Source: Pipra filicauda (taxonomy: Eukaryota > Chordata > Aves > Passeriformes > Pipridae). Taken from it: a DNA stretch of 64,000 nucleotides. This document shows, piece by piece, positions 12,990-25,500 of the stretch. The notes beneath the pieces were generated by a model. The model did no database searches. It had not been told where the DNA came from and saw only the letters and a program-made list of their open reading frames with translations. A program made the position numbers and the translations under genes. Each line of letters starts with the position of its first letter. Position 1 is the first letter of the stretch. The stretch lies in assembly GCF_003945595.2 (NCBI RefSeq), contig NW_024104665.1:1455651-1519650 (forward strand), in the 5' to 3' direction.

Positions 12990-14900
12990 GAGGGAGGCAC
13001 CCTTACTGAGAATAGGAGCCGTATCCCGATGGCCCCGCTCCGCTGCCAGCCCCGGCCCGCCTGTAGTGCGGCCGCTCCGGGCTCCCCCCTGCCTGCGCCC
13101 TGCGATCGGGGCCACCGGAGCCCGGCGGAGCCCGGCGGGAGCCGGAGCTGCGGAGCAGCACCGCTCCGCCGACCCCCCCGCATCGCCCCCAGCAGCTTCC
13201 GAGCTCAGGGGCGGGGTTTTTAGGCGCGCAGACGATCTGCGCCGGCGGCAACTACAGCCACGGACGGTCAAGACGAAGGGCAGAACACACTGGACGGGAC
13301 ACACGGGGACCGGACAGCGGGAAAATAAAGGATCCTCCTACCCTGAGGGCTCCCTCACTGACTCTGCTGTGTACCTGCTCTGCTCCTCCATGCTGCGGTT
13401 CCCCGGCGCCCGCCACTCGGGCAGGGTGCTGGCGCACAGCACCACCATGGACACGATTACGAAGAGGATGGAGACGGTGGCCAGGACCTGAGCGGCCACG
13501 GAGGACGTGGGCTCCTCGAAAGTCCTCCTCATCCTCTCCAGCCACTTCCCGCCCTCGGTTCCCGGCGGCCGCCTCCCCTTGCCCTCGGGGCCGCCACCCG
13601 ACTCCCCTGGCGGCTCCTCTGCCGCGTAGTAGGTGTACGTCTCGGACATGCGGTCGTCGAGGCGGCGCTGGCAGCAGTAGTCGAGGTGGGAGCCTTCCAG
13701 CCCCCAGTAGATCATCTCGTTGTAGAAGGAGAGCTCGCACATGTGCGGCACGAAGCGCAGGTGGCCGTAACGCACGTACAGCATGATGAAGCCGAAAGCC
13801 TCCGAGTGCCGGTCGAAGAAGTACTCGTTCCGCTCCCGGTCGTAGTCGTCGCACACCTCCAGCACGTCCTTCTCCGAGAGGCAGCCGTGCAGGCGGCTCA
13901 CCCGGCGCAGCGGAAAATCCTTTAACACCTCCCGGGAGAAGGAGTACCGGGTGCCCCCGACGTTCAACACCACCGGGGGGCCACGGCCAAAGTTCATGGC
14001 TTGGGCGGGACGGAGGAGGGGAAGCGCGGGCAGGGCAGGGCAGGGCGGCGAGGCAGGGGGGTAGCGCGGGAGGCGGCGGCTGCCCCGGCTCCGGCTCTGC
14101 GCGTACCGCTGGCGGCTCCCGCTCGGCGACGGGGCGGGCGACAGGCGGGGACGGAGGGAGGGAGGGAGGGAGAGAGGGAGGAACGGCGGGAGAGGCGCCC
14201 CAGCGGCCGCGCAGGAGCGGCGCGGGGCGCGGCGGAGCGCGCGTCCCCCCGGTGATGCCTCGGCGATGCCGCTCGCAGGTGCCGGTGCGGGCTCAGCGCC
14301 GGGGGCTGGCGGGCGGCTCCGCGGGGCCCCGCCGGGGCGGGAGCGCGGCTGCGGGCATGGCGGGATCGGGGAGCCCCGTGCCCGGCGCCGCTGCGCTCCA
14401 CTCCGCTCCGGCGGTGCCGGTGCCGGCTGGCAGGCGAGCGGGGGGCGGTGCGGCGGGATGGGGACACGCCTCCTCCCCCGCCCGCGCACATGGCGGAGCG
14501 GGGTGGGGGCTGTCCGGGGCTCCCAGCGCCCCCGGCCCGCCGCGGACCCTTCCCAGCAGAGGGTTTCGGGGCCCCGTCCCCGCTGCCCCGCTGCCCGCTC
14601 CGCCAAGCGGCACTTGGCCGAAGTTGTCCGCTAAACGCAAGTAACGCTTTGTGGACTTTTTTTCCCCCATCTAAAAAGGCTCGAAGTGAAGCGTTTGAGT
14701 ACGACTCAGCTCGCTCCTTGTTCGCGGCAGCCGACGGCCAGCCCCTGTCGCTCCCGTCTCGTTTGTTTGCCTGCGGGGGCGAGCGGTCCCGGCTCCCGGT
14801 CCCCGGCACGGCAGGGCGGTGGCTGCAGCGCCGGGCTGCCCTGCAACACGCAGGTTTCCTGCTACAGCCCGTCCGCCCCGGCCCTCCGCCGTGCACATCT
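12990..14900 (-). promoter_or_regulatory. KCNG3: CpG island promoter of KCNG3
   Basis: Composition changes abruptly from AT-rich to very GC- and CpG-rich at about 12990 and back at about 14900. The island covers coding exon 1, the start of intron 1 and roughly 900 bases upstream of the ATG, where the 5'UTR and transcription start should lie. I see no clear TATA box, in keeping with a CpG-island promoter. A run of GGGA repeats at 14153-14180 can form a G-quadruplex on the plus strand. Long frames in several phases here are side effects of few stop codons in GC-rich DNA. The exact transcription start cannot be placed from sequence alone. Confidence 0.85.
13342..13997 (-). CDS. KCNG3: KCNG3 coding exon 1 (T1 domain and S1)
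   Basis: First coding exon, residues 1-219. The ATG at 13995-13997 opens MNFGRGPPVVLNVGG, which matches the start of Kv6.3. The frame stays open far upstream, but that part is low-complexity GC-rich sequence with no resemblance to the family, so this ATG (G at -3) is preferred. Domains: T1/BTB tetramerisation domain at about 8-115, including YFFDRHSEAFGF and the Cys-X20-CysCys half of the T1 zinc site (C87, C108, C109). A Gly/Pro-rich linker at about 121-150 is less like human. The conserved WLERMRRTFEEPTSS leads into S1 (about 166-191). An N-glycosylation sequon NRS lies at 200-202 in the S1-S2 loop. The exon ends TCAGG before a gtagga donor, leaving a two-base split Gly codon. The T1 domain sets which Kv subunits can co-assemble. 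Confidence 0.96.
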
Positions 14901-15884
14901 GGATAGGGAGACTCTTCTCTTTTTACTCCTCCGATACTGTATGGACAACAGAAGAGTCTTCTTCCCTGCTTCTGCTCACTTGTTTCTCAGGTCTCTGCTC
15001 CTGCAGCTTCCTGAGTTCTTGTGTCCTACACCTGTCCACAGCATTAAAACACCTATTAGCTGCCACGACCCTATCTGCACTCTAAAGCTGTAATTTCATT
15101 TGGTTGCGTTAAGTACAGGGAGTTAATTTCTGCTACTAATTTTTTTTAATTAATTTTTTTTACCCGAACATGACAATTCTCTAGGCTTGAGATATTTTCT
15201 AGGCTTATTAACGCCTGGAGCATCATGGGGTAAAATCAGACAAGACGCAGTTCTCCCTTTCAATGAGGTGCTTCCAGTTGTCAGGAGAAAGGGCAGGTGA
15301 GTATATCTTTTCCAAAGTAATGCCGAAGATTTGTCACTCACTGTGTATTTAAAAAGACATCCACATTAAACCGGAGTTTTACCATCCCCATTGTTTTTCG
15401 CTCTAGATGCACTCTGTGGGTTGGGTTTGATGATTTTTGTTATCCTTGCTGTCCTGTTACTTTATCAGGTGAGATTTTTTAGGGACGTTTAGAAGTATCA
15501 AAATAAATGAATAGCCGTCTAATTGTGTAGTAAAAATTGGTTTTTTTTTTAAAAGGAGAATGCGATTAAGCGCTACTATTTTTAAGCCTATTTGTCATCT
15601 TCTAAAAAATACTTCTGGAGAGATTGGAATAAATGTCCCCGTTACCACGAAGAGAGTCCTATGAGCTCTTGTTGTTATAAAGTGTGGCCACTAGAGGGCG
15701 CGGTTAGTCATTCTTCTCTGTTTCCCGGTTTTTACCAGAAACCCACCCAAACTCCAGTTGCAAAACGTAGTCAAGTACACATGCCGGCGTGTCGTTGCAC
15801 AGTAAGGTCATTTTTTATCTCTGTTTAGTCATGCTGATGTCTGTTTTCACATAGCCTGAAAGGTTTTTCCTTCCAGTGGCTGCA

Positions 15885-16043
15885 TTCATACAACCATAGA
15901 ATCGTCTCCATTTAGGATCGAGTCCGACTGTTAACCCAGCACTGTAGGGTCCACCACTAAACCATGTCCTTAAACACTACAATTGCACATCTTTTAAATA
16001 CCTCCAGGGATGGTGACTCAACCACTGCCCTGGTTCAGCTAAT
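15885..16043 (-). mobile_element. CR1 LINE 3'-end fragment
   Basis: Read on the minus strand this gives the familiar CR1 tail: a gtgactcaaccac-like block, then the block equivalent to tttaaaagacgtgt, then accatgtc/ggtttagtgg-like words and a terminal gattctatgg. A few bases are missing near the end (around 15902). An old, 5'-truncated insertion typical of bird genomes. Confidence 0.85.
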
Positions 16044-19000
16044 GTATCTTGGCTGTTTGTTAATTTTATAAGCAACAAACACTATTTTAAACCTCTTCAC
16101 CCTCCTTTGATGTGTATGCTTCTGAATTTCATTCTTTCAGGAACAGTCACTAGAAAATCTGTTAGAAAATTAAATAGCAAAACCTGACTAGAACTCTGAC
16201 AGTGCTAATGAATTATCCAGATGCTCTTGGCTTAGCAATTTGTCAGGCTTCCTGCTCCATATGTTCTAACGCCCTCCATCCCTCATAGGGAGCTTGCAGA
16301 GGAAGAGGACAGAGTACAGGTAACATGGCCTGAAGACCCACGTTTACTAACTGTATAGAAACATGGGTTGGAGTGTATGTTCTAGAAATTATTTCAAGAT
16401 GAACAAAGCTCTGTTGGCTGTGTTTAGAAGCTGTATGGCAGAACAGGTAAAGTGCTGGCCTGACAAGGCTTTATCTTAAAATACATTGTGTGATGGTTTG
16501 ATTTGAAGGGGGTGGTTGTGGTTTGATTTGAAGCCTATGCCTACTTCTGGTTTTCAGTTTCTTTTAAATACAGAATAAAATTACTTCCTCCTTCAGAATA
16601 ACTTTGTCAGACATTCAATATAAGCTAACCTGGCAACAGGGATGTTTTCTTTTCCTCTGTAGTTCGGCATGTTCAAATTTAGTCATTTTAGTTATAATTA
16701 TGACTTCCAATTGAGAAGATTCATTCTAGTGAGCCGGTGTCAACAACTGTAAAGAATATCTTCTCACACCAGAAGCAGCAATTTACCACGACCAAAACTT
16801 CAGATTTTAGACAGGATTTACAGTCATTCAATTTTGAGATTGGTTACCCCACTGGAGTTGTGGAATAGCAGGTTTGTAGTAAATTTGTAGTAATTCACAT
16901 TGTTTCATAGGAATTACTCAGAATTTACAAGTGTCAGTTCAGTAGTTGTAATATATCTGTCTTACTTTTTTGTTTGTTTTGTTTTTGTTGGTGTTTAATT
17001 TAGTGACTGAATGTCTTAAGAAATTGCAAAAAATATGATAGAGAGCCTGAAAGAGATAAAACACTGAAGACTTTGTGTGACCATATGCAAAACACTTAGT
17101 AATATATTAAGAAAAAATCTTCTTAAAGATTATTGTGTAAAGAAAAAAAACAAACCAAAAATATGTCTGAAAGTTCCATCTGTATTGATTTGAAAGATAT
17201 TACCTAATTAGTAAAAAAACAGATGAGCCAATAAATCCATGTAAGTCAACATAGAAATTAGTAAAGATTATTCAACCTATATGTTAAATGGTAAAGTATG
17301 AAGTGTAAAGGGAATCTTTAGAAGGACTGAATGGGCTAGTAATCCAAAATATTAGAAAGACCTCTTTCAAGTAGTTGAGTTCAGGTGGTTAAGGTGTTGG
17401 TTTGTTCTTGGTTGTGTTTCAGTTCTTAGGATCTGGATATACACGCTAGGATGTTGAATCAAAGCAATTAACACATTTCCTGGTGTTATAGTTGTTATCA
17501 TTTGCTGCCCAGGAGGAACTTTACAATTGATAGTAATTATGTAAAACTAGCTTTCTTTGTGTCAACATTGATTTTCAGGGCTTGCACTGTGCTATTGCAT
17601 CCTAGGGGTATTTAATGAACTTGAAATATTTTCTACAGCTTCCAAATCTTTCTGGCCCTGTGCTGAGACCATTGCTCTGTGTTCTGTGCAGCTCTATGGT
17701 TGCTTTTAGAAAAGAGTCTTTACTTACATTTTGTATGTGAACCTACTGGTATATTTTAATGGCAGAATTTTTCGTAACTCAGGTGAGATTGTTCCTACTG
17801 AGGTAGCTACTGAGTGCTGTTGACTTCAATACAAGCAAAATTGGCTTTTAGTGGGTTGTCTTCTATCAGGAATCTCAATTATTTTTATGACCACAACATG
17901 TAGGAACTTTAGCTGAGGAGCAGGTTGCCATTATAGACCTGTAAACACAGAACAAAAAGGTCTTCCCAGCTAGGGAGTATATAGTGTATAACATGCAAAA
18001 TTGTGGGGTGAAAACCCCAATGCTTTTTGGTATCAAACGTATTTGGCCATCTCTATCTTAATTACTTGAAAAAGCAATACATAAAGAACAGAACAAATGC
18101 TTCAAAAGTTCTGCATGCACAGATGGACTATGATTTGCATTTATCTTTTGTTTAGGTCTTGGGCAAAATTGGTTTCAAATAGATGTTTTTTTCTAAATCT
18201 AACTTCTCCTCACCAAAGCCCCTCTACTTCATTGTGATTTGTGGGCTACATAGAAAACCTTTCAGGAGATGATCCCATTGCCACATATAATTACCAAACA
18301 AACAGTCTAATGACAGATGCAGTTTGGATTGTCAGTGGCACCTGACATAAGAGTACAAGTTCCCTTGTCACTGAGGCACTTGTAAAAATCTGAATAATTT
18401 TGAATATAAATGTTTCTAAAAGTGGATGAATGACATTTAGTAGGGAGCTGGGTATTCACATATATATACATGTGCACAGAATACAATCTGCAGTTGACAT
18501 TTATAATGAGACTAACTTACTTCGTGAAACGTGCTAACAGTTTGGGAAATTTGGCTGTGAACAATTAAGATTTGATACTGGAGAATCAATGTATTTGTAG
18601 GTCAAACTGTGAGCTTTTTTTAATGTGAGAGACAACTGCCTTCTCTGTTGTCCTTCATCTCCAGATTGAGAAAATCCCAGCAAAACTTCTTGTCCCTGAT
18701 GCTGGGCTAATTACTGAAGGCTATTAAAGTTTTCAGTGATCGCTGAATCAAGTGAAACCCTCTCGGACAGAGATGGTTACTAGCTGGGGGGCAATCCAGT
18801 CTGTTACATCTGAACTCCAGGCAGGCAGATACAAAGCACAGAGAGAAGGACATTGCTCGCCTGAGGAAGGTGATTAGAAGGAGACTTGCTAATGGAGAAT
18901 TCAAAGGCATGAACGTATTCTCACAGGAGAATACAACACGGGAATGTGTTTTCACACCAGTGAGAGTCTGTTCTAAATGACTACCAAGGGGAAGGGAAAC

Positions 19001-19140
19001 AATCTGCAGAGAAGATGGAGAGAAATATTGGGATTTGGAGAAGCCATGTGCGTGGGAGAATCCAAAGTATGTTCTCAGAAGAGGAAGAAAACTGCTCCAG
19101 ATAAATGCGTATAAACATTATTTTCTTACAATCTTACCTT

Positions 19141-19207
19141 TTTGTTTTGTTTTGTTTGTTTGTGGTTTTGTTTTTGTTTTGGTGTTTTGTTTGTTTGTTT
19201 GCTTGCT
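19141..19207. repeat. GTTTT/GTTTG simple repeat
   Basis: T-rich tract with interspersed single or paired G in TTTG/TTTTG units. Low-complexity expansion; any frame through it is meaningless. Confidence 0.8.
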
Positions 19208-19362
19208 TTTGCACTAACTAACATAAAGAGTTACTGTTGTGCTTTTCTTGTGGTTTGGGGTGGTTTTTTCCCCTTGCACCCTCAGCAAAGGCCATAAGCT
19301 CAGTTCTGTTACCTAAACATACACAAGTTAATGTCACTTGGGATGCCCTCCATTTTCTCCTC

Positions 19363-19647
19363 AGTAACAAGCTATAGGGCAAGAGAAGATGGCCCCACGT
19401 TGTGCCAGGGAAGGTTTAGATTGGATATTAGGATAAATTGATTCACCAAAAGGGATATTAAGTACTGGAAAAGACTGCCCAGGGTTGTGGTTGAGTCACC
19501 CTCCCTGGAGGTGTTTAAAAGATGTGTAGGTGTGGCACCTGGGACATGGCTTAGTAGTGAACTTGGCAGTGCTGGGTTAATGGTTGGACTCGGTGGTCTG
19601 AGAGACATCGAGATTCCAACTTAAATGATTCCATGATTCTGTGATTT
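19363..19647 (+). mobile_element. CR1 LINE 3'-end fragment
   Basis: Strong match to the bird CR1 3' region as I remember it: the block with ttgtgccagggaaggtttag, then ttggatattagg, actgcccagg, ggttgagtcaccctccctgg, gtgtttaaaag, and a closing tggttggactcggtgg followed by two degenerate ATTCTATG-type octamers (atgattccatgattctgtg). About 285 bases, 5'-truncated, plus orientation. Confidence 0.92.
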
Positions 19648-21295
19648 ACCCTTTTCTCCATCTGCTGCTCCAGTAGCACATGAGCCTTTTTTGTCCTGTC
19701 CGACAGCCCCTGCGGATGTCCAGCGTACTGTACAGGGGACACTTCATGCCTGAGTTTAGGTAAATTAATTGAGCCCTAGGCATCTGTTATGCCTCTTTGA
19801 AGGACCGAACAAGGAACTTGAAATTGTGTTGATTGGGACTCAGGTCAGATGGGAATTCAGACAGCTGGAACTCTGAAATCCCATTGCTGGAGACTTCTGC
19901 AGAGTCATTGAAAACACCACACAGCTCTGACTGCTTATTTAAAGGAGGTGATAAGCCTGGAGGTCTAATTAGGTGGGATGTAATCACAGTGAGTTAGTGT
20001 CTCGCAAGCAGGATTTTACTGGATCTGTGGAAAAAATATTCTAAAGCGAAGTTTCTGGAAATGATGGTTAATTTCTTTTATTCCTTAGTGAGAAATGCTG
20101 TACTTTTTCATTTTAGGTATCTAAACTCCTGGGGGAAGGAGAGGAGGGTTAGAAACTGTGTCTTGCTGTTATACTGTCCTAAGTGTCACACTTCAGAGGA
20201 AATAAAGTCAAATAAGGCATTTTTAAAAACTTTTTCACTTGTTTCCTGATGAGTCGGGAAAATATTCCCTCCTTCTGCTCTTCACAAATGCAGTGTTGTT
20301 AACTACTAACCACTCAGTTGTACCAAACTATAATAAATGATGTACAATTAGGTCTTACATAACATTTGAGTGTACAAAATTCAGTCACTTTTACCCCCTA
20401 CATGCAGATTTTTATTTCTAATAGGAATTATTCAGCCTTTTAGGCTTATCATGCGTGTTCTTCCAGAGGTCCCAGAAATTCTACCTGTTTACCGTACTAG
20501 TTTATGAAAATCATCAAGCTTGCTAACTTAGATAAATATTTGCATGACTATTTAGAACTTAAAGATGATGATCAGGTTCTTAAAATACTAAATCTGAAGT
20601 CAAATACTCATCCAATTAAAATTAATAAACCACTAGAGTAAATCCTTTGATTCTTGGTGAAAATGAGATCAGACCTCTTTGTAAAAATCCTTTTTTCCTG
20701 AGCCTTTTGGGGCACTGGAGAGTGCAGGGTGCTCATATCCTTCTTCAGGACACAGGAAGACCTGGTACTGTGGTGAAACGAGGTGTTAAAACCTTTGCAT
20801 TATCGGAGGTTCAGGAACAACTGGAGCATAGCTCCATTACAGTTACAGGGAAGCCAATAAAGCCACTGTCCTGAGTTCACAGCATAGGATGCTAAATGGC
20901 AGCATGCCTTTGGTGGCTGTGCAGGAATAAGCTCACTACTTTCTGTAACTTATCTGCAATATATTGGAGAGGGCTCTGGCTTCCAGCAAACGGGATATAT
21001 TAAACTGGGTTGCATATAGGTGCTTGTATGCAGGTCTCCCCAGGTGCCTACATAATCACTGTCAACATCTAAACAAATTACGTAGAGGTTCCCGGCTGCA
21101 CCACTGGTGCAAGCTGGTATCTGCTTTCAGGAGCAGTAACTTCTCACCCTTTACATCAAATGACTCCTTCCTAAATGACACAAGAGACTGGATTATGTCC
21201 CAGAGTTGGAAGTTAAAGTGATCACACCATTATGTCCATTACACAGCTAGAAATGTCTCATAGCCAGAATGATTCTGTCTTTCTTTGCCTTCATT

Positions 21296-21481
21296 TTACG
21301 AAGGTATATATTCCTCATAAGGGTATTTTTCAACTATGACTTCAAGATGTAACCACTGGTGGTCTGGGTCAGGTACAAATCCTTGCGGCAGAATCCACCA
21401 GGTTGATCTGATAGATTGATCACCTTTTAGACAGAAGACATAGTGAAATATCGGAGAATCTGGTTCTTGAGGTGAAAACAA
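21296..21481 (-). other. Unidentified exon-like open frame
   Basis: A 61-codon frame ending in TAA at 21296-21298, preceded by ctcgtgcag, a possible splice acceptor. The peptide (LFSPQEPDSPIFHYVFCLKG at its start, ending YPYEEYIPS) has a balanced, protein-like composition with several Trp, Tyr and Pro. I do not recognise the family. Against it: the pyrimidine tract before the AG is weak and interrupted by an A run, no partner exon was found upstream on the minus strand, and no nearby poly(A) signal is convincing. It may be chance, an old retrocopy fragment, or a terminal exon of an unknown transcript. Confidence 0.15.
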
Positions 21482-22527
21482 CTGCACGAGAACATATTTT
21501 TTTTGTGTTTCACACTGTGAAAACGTTCATTTGTGTACAGTATTTATGCTGTGCTGTTCTCTGGTAAAAGTTACTGCAGTTTGATTTTGTGCAAGTACTG
21601 ATTTCGTGTTTTATTTTTTTTAACACATATTTTTGCCTATTTCAACATACTTTTGTTTCTATGCTGGCAACTGTGGGTCCTACTTGCAGACCTGCCTCCA
21701 CATTTTAAATTGTGTGACTAACATCACAATTCTTGATTTGCTTTGTGGAAAACTGCAATATGCTCGCTAATTGTTCTTTTCCTGCTAATTATAGGAGGGA
21801 AAGGTAAACTCCACACCCTCCCCTTGGGGAGGGAGGAGTGGGATTTGGAGAAGGAGCGGTTTGCCAGTGGTATCCCTCTATAAGGTGTGCCAAATTTATA
21901 ATGAAATTGAGGTTGAAAAAGATGCATTCTTTTGCCATCAAGGGGTGTGTTGGAAAGTGCTGCTGGTGGACTCTGCAGTGCTCAAAAATAGTTGCGTCAT
22001 GCTGAAATCAAACTGCAAATGGGCCACCTGCATTGCTGTAATGGCCACTACCTCTCTGACTCAGCTACTGATGTACCTGCAGGATGTAAAGCTAATCAAC
22101 TGACATTAGCAATTTAGTCATCCCCTAATTTCCCTGCTTCCCATGGCGATAAACTGTGAAACCCAGCTGCTGAAGCTGGACTGACTTTGGCACAACTTTG
22201 CCATCAAGTTAGAACTGACTCTAGCCTGGAGATAGCAAAAGAACTAAATATCACAACGTCAATGAAAAATGAGATCTTTTCTGGCAATGATAGCTAAGGA
22301 ACAAATAGGTAATGTTGTCTACAGAGCCATGAAAACTTATCCTCATACAGATCCTTGGTAAATTTCCAGTACAACTGGGTTTTTGCACGTTAGGCTGCCC
22401 AGGCAGGTTTATAGATGTGCCTTTCAATTGCAAGAGCCAGAATAAAATAGATTGCTCATTGCAGATTCTAAATAATTTTTTCCTTTGATCCATGGAGGTT
22501 TGTCTTGTGGTTTTTGGTTTTGGGTTT

Positions 22528-22528
<1 letters not shown>

Positions 22529-22585
<57 letters not shown>
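22529..22585. repeat. 57-base T homopolymer
   Basis: Uninterrupted T run on the plus strand, preceded by a GTTTT-rich lead-in. It could be a poly(A) tail of a minus-strand insertion, but the DNA to its right (22586-22700) shows no recognisable gene or retroelement. Confidence 0.95.
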
Positions 22586-22590
<5 letters not shown>

Positions 22591-25500
22591 GCTGCACAAA
22601 CAAGGCAGGAGACATCAGTAATCTTGAAATCATAGTAAGGAAAAATTTGTATGTGTCTTTTAGAAAAGCTTAACATGATTAAATGAGATGCACAGCCTTG
22701 CACTTCAATGAATATTATATTGGCCTGGCTCTCAAAAGTTGGAAATTATAGTAAATATCACAGAAGCTTATTTCAGAAGATTCCAACCCCTTAGCAGCGT
22801 CTGCCTATAGACTGCAGCATTCAGCTGGAGGAACTTCTTTCTGTTTGGAGGTTTGGACTTTTTATTTTTTTTTTTAATTTATTTATTTTATTTTTTGTTG
22901 TGGTATTATGCAGAAGACTGCAAAACATGACCTTAGGATCATTTTGCTTCCTAAATTTTCTGAAAACTATTGTTATCAGATCATTAACACAATTTTGCCT
23001 CAGCAGGTTTAAATGTGACTCTCTCTTCTCTCTTTTTTAGAAATTTCATCTGTTTAAACATTTGTGCTGCAAAACAGACTTCAAACTGGGAACAGACATC
23101 TCATGCTTGCAGTGCCTTATTTGTTTTCTTTCCGCCTATAGTTAAATCTTTAATTCAGAGATCTGTCTTTAATTCACCGATTCATATCACCGGTTTTCTG
23201 TGTCTTCTTCCCAACTTGCTTTGTAATTCATATATTAAAATTGCATTTTTCCTCAGAAGAGAAGAAGAATAGGGAAAATAAGCTTTTTTTAAAAAAAAAA
23301 AACCACAAAATAAAAGTAAAAAGTGAACAAAATAAAACCCCCAAATACTGATAATGATAATAAAGCATTGTATTGAAATCTCATGCTTCTGTTTTCCAGG
23401 AGCTGTACTAGGAGCTTTTGAGTGTCCTTCTCAATAAGTCATACATTCATCCTCTCTCCTTCACTGTTCTTAGCCCCAGGCATCTTATCCTCTGTTCTAA
23501 AAAGAGGATGGTGAGGAGTTCCCCACTCAGCCTAGGCTGTGGTCAACCATTCTAAGATGTGTGCAGTTGCCATGGCCTGGATACCATCAGAAATTAAGGA
23601 TGTACAAGAGCCTGGTGCTCTCTCTTATTATTTGGAGAGATTATTTGGAAAATATTCCTTACGACCTCCTCATCTCTCAAGTTCAGCATTTCAGTGACTT
23701 CATAGAACGTGAAAAATACTCAGCCACTGCCAAGTATGTAGTTGGATTATCTACTCATACAGCTTATTTTTGCAGTCTCTTACACTTCTGTTATTCCCTG
23801 AGGAACAGTCCTTAGAAGCCAGGAGGAAGACAAGCTTGTGGAGCTGTGATTTCTAACCCTGCACTTCTTGGGAGCTTTGTGGGAGTGAGCCTGTTGAGGT
23901 GTACCAGTATTCCTCCTCCCAGCACACCACTGGTCTGGCAGACCAGTTCCCAATCTGAAGCATGCAGTTTATCATCCCATCCTGGGAGCAGAACAGAGAT
24001 GCACAATCTTCCTGTCTTCCTTTCATAGGGTTGGGTCTTAAAGAGTCAACCTGTTGCTGAATTTTGTAATCATGTAGCCCAGTTCTCTTGTCTTCCCCAA
24101 GACTGGGATTCCTGTGGATTAATTCAGTTGTACCAATAGAGTTTTTCTCAATTTACAGAGGTGTGACAGAGTTAACTATGGCTTAGTATTCCTGAGTCTC
24201 TGTTGACAAATAAAATAATACTTTTGTATTGCTAATAATGATGGTCTGTCTAATATTCCAGTATTTTCTTTGTTTAAGTAATTTTAGATAATAAATTGCA
24301 TTGAAGGGAATATGTGCTGCAGAAATTGTGACAATTTAGGGCAACTGCCTCAAGAGACAGATGTTCTCAGTAACAGAACAATTATTTCCTATGTACAAGT
24401 TGCTTGGTACAACTGCAGGCATTAGGTCCTTTGCCTGTTTTGTTGATGGAAAAGCAATCCTCTGTGTCTTCTACAACAAAGTAATTCCATAGTAAAAAAG
24501 AAAAGAACTCTTGGGTTCCTTAAACCTCACAGGGCAAATTTCAATCTAGTAAGAACTTTTACTGCCAAGTTATAGACCTTGGAACAGGGGCTGATAATGG
24601 AAATAGTGATGGAGAAAATTTTAGAGTTATGAATGGTGGCATGATGGATTCTCTGTGCCTTGAAGTTTTGCACTTGGAGGGGATTGCAAGACCGGTGTAT
24701 CTGATAAAGCAGCATTACATTTTGCTATTCAGAAGGAATAGCAAACAGACTCCAACAGAAAGTGAATACAAAATACCAGAAGGATCATGAAGAACTGTAG
24801 TTACTTTTGTCCTCTTTGGTGGGGAAATAATTTTGATGAATAAGACAGGTGAATAAGGTGTAGATGAATAAGAAAGATACTCTGAATGAGAATTTGTCCC
24901 GTAAAAAAAAAAAAAAAGAGAGGCTTAAACTACAATGTAATACTCTCATTTTTACATTTCAATGTATGAGGAAAAGTGTAAAAGGCCTTTCCAAATGATG
25001 GGTCCTTTAAGTCATGATTACTATTAAGCAGTGTACCTCTTCAAATTTTAAAGGTAGAACTAACATAACATATTCAATGTTTTATAGATTGCATCAAGCT
25101 TACTAAAGAGCAAGATAAGAGCTAAGAAGAGCTAGGGTAAAATGTCAGATTAAGTAGTGTAAAGTCCATGGAGTCCCTCCTACACAAGGCAACGCTATGC
25201 CCTTGCCCAGGCACCTTCTCCTCCAGCTTTGGGATAACAGATCACTCTGCTATATTCAGTCATTTGTTATTTTCTTTTCTAAACAGGAAAGATTGATAGC
25301 AAAACATACAGTAACTCATGTTCAGAAGAAAATATTCATCAAACAATCATAAATAACCTTCTTCATCCCAAAATGTTGGATAACTACCCAAGAAGACCCA
25401 ATCAAAACATGAATTCTTAAAATATTCATTAAAAATGTTATATACTGAAAGGCTTGACAGTCACTATGGCTAGGATATTTTTATTGCAATTTTCCCCTAC

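Larger units (their letters stand above)
5811..13341 (-). other. KCNG3: KCNG3 intron 1
   Basis: A 7.5 kb intron between the two coding exons, bounded by a gtagga donor at the 13341 end and a ttttgacag acceptor at the 5811 end. I recall the human intron as several times longer; compact introns are usual in birds. Contents: AT-rich unique sequence, a perfect 13-bp hairpin at 6493-6523, short homopolymers (T-run near 7449, C-run near 8085), a purine-rich tract at 12361-12402 and a C/T tract at 12868-12897 near the CpG island. I saw no CR1 remnant and no further coding exon. Confidence 0.85.

Noticed and set aside
12804..14906. Many overlapping long frames on both strands in the KCNG3 CpG island
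   Set aside because: GC-rich DNA has few stop codons; only the minus-strand frame from 13997 resembles a known protein.
19787..19987. Minus-strand frame with a protein-like Ser/Pro-rich translation
   Set aside because: No family recognised, no splice site or partner exon, and it adjoins a CR1 remnant.
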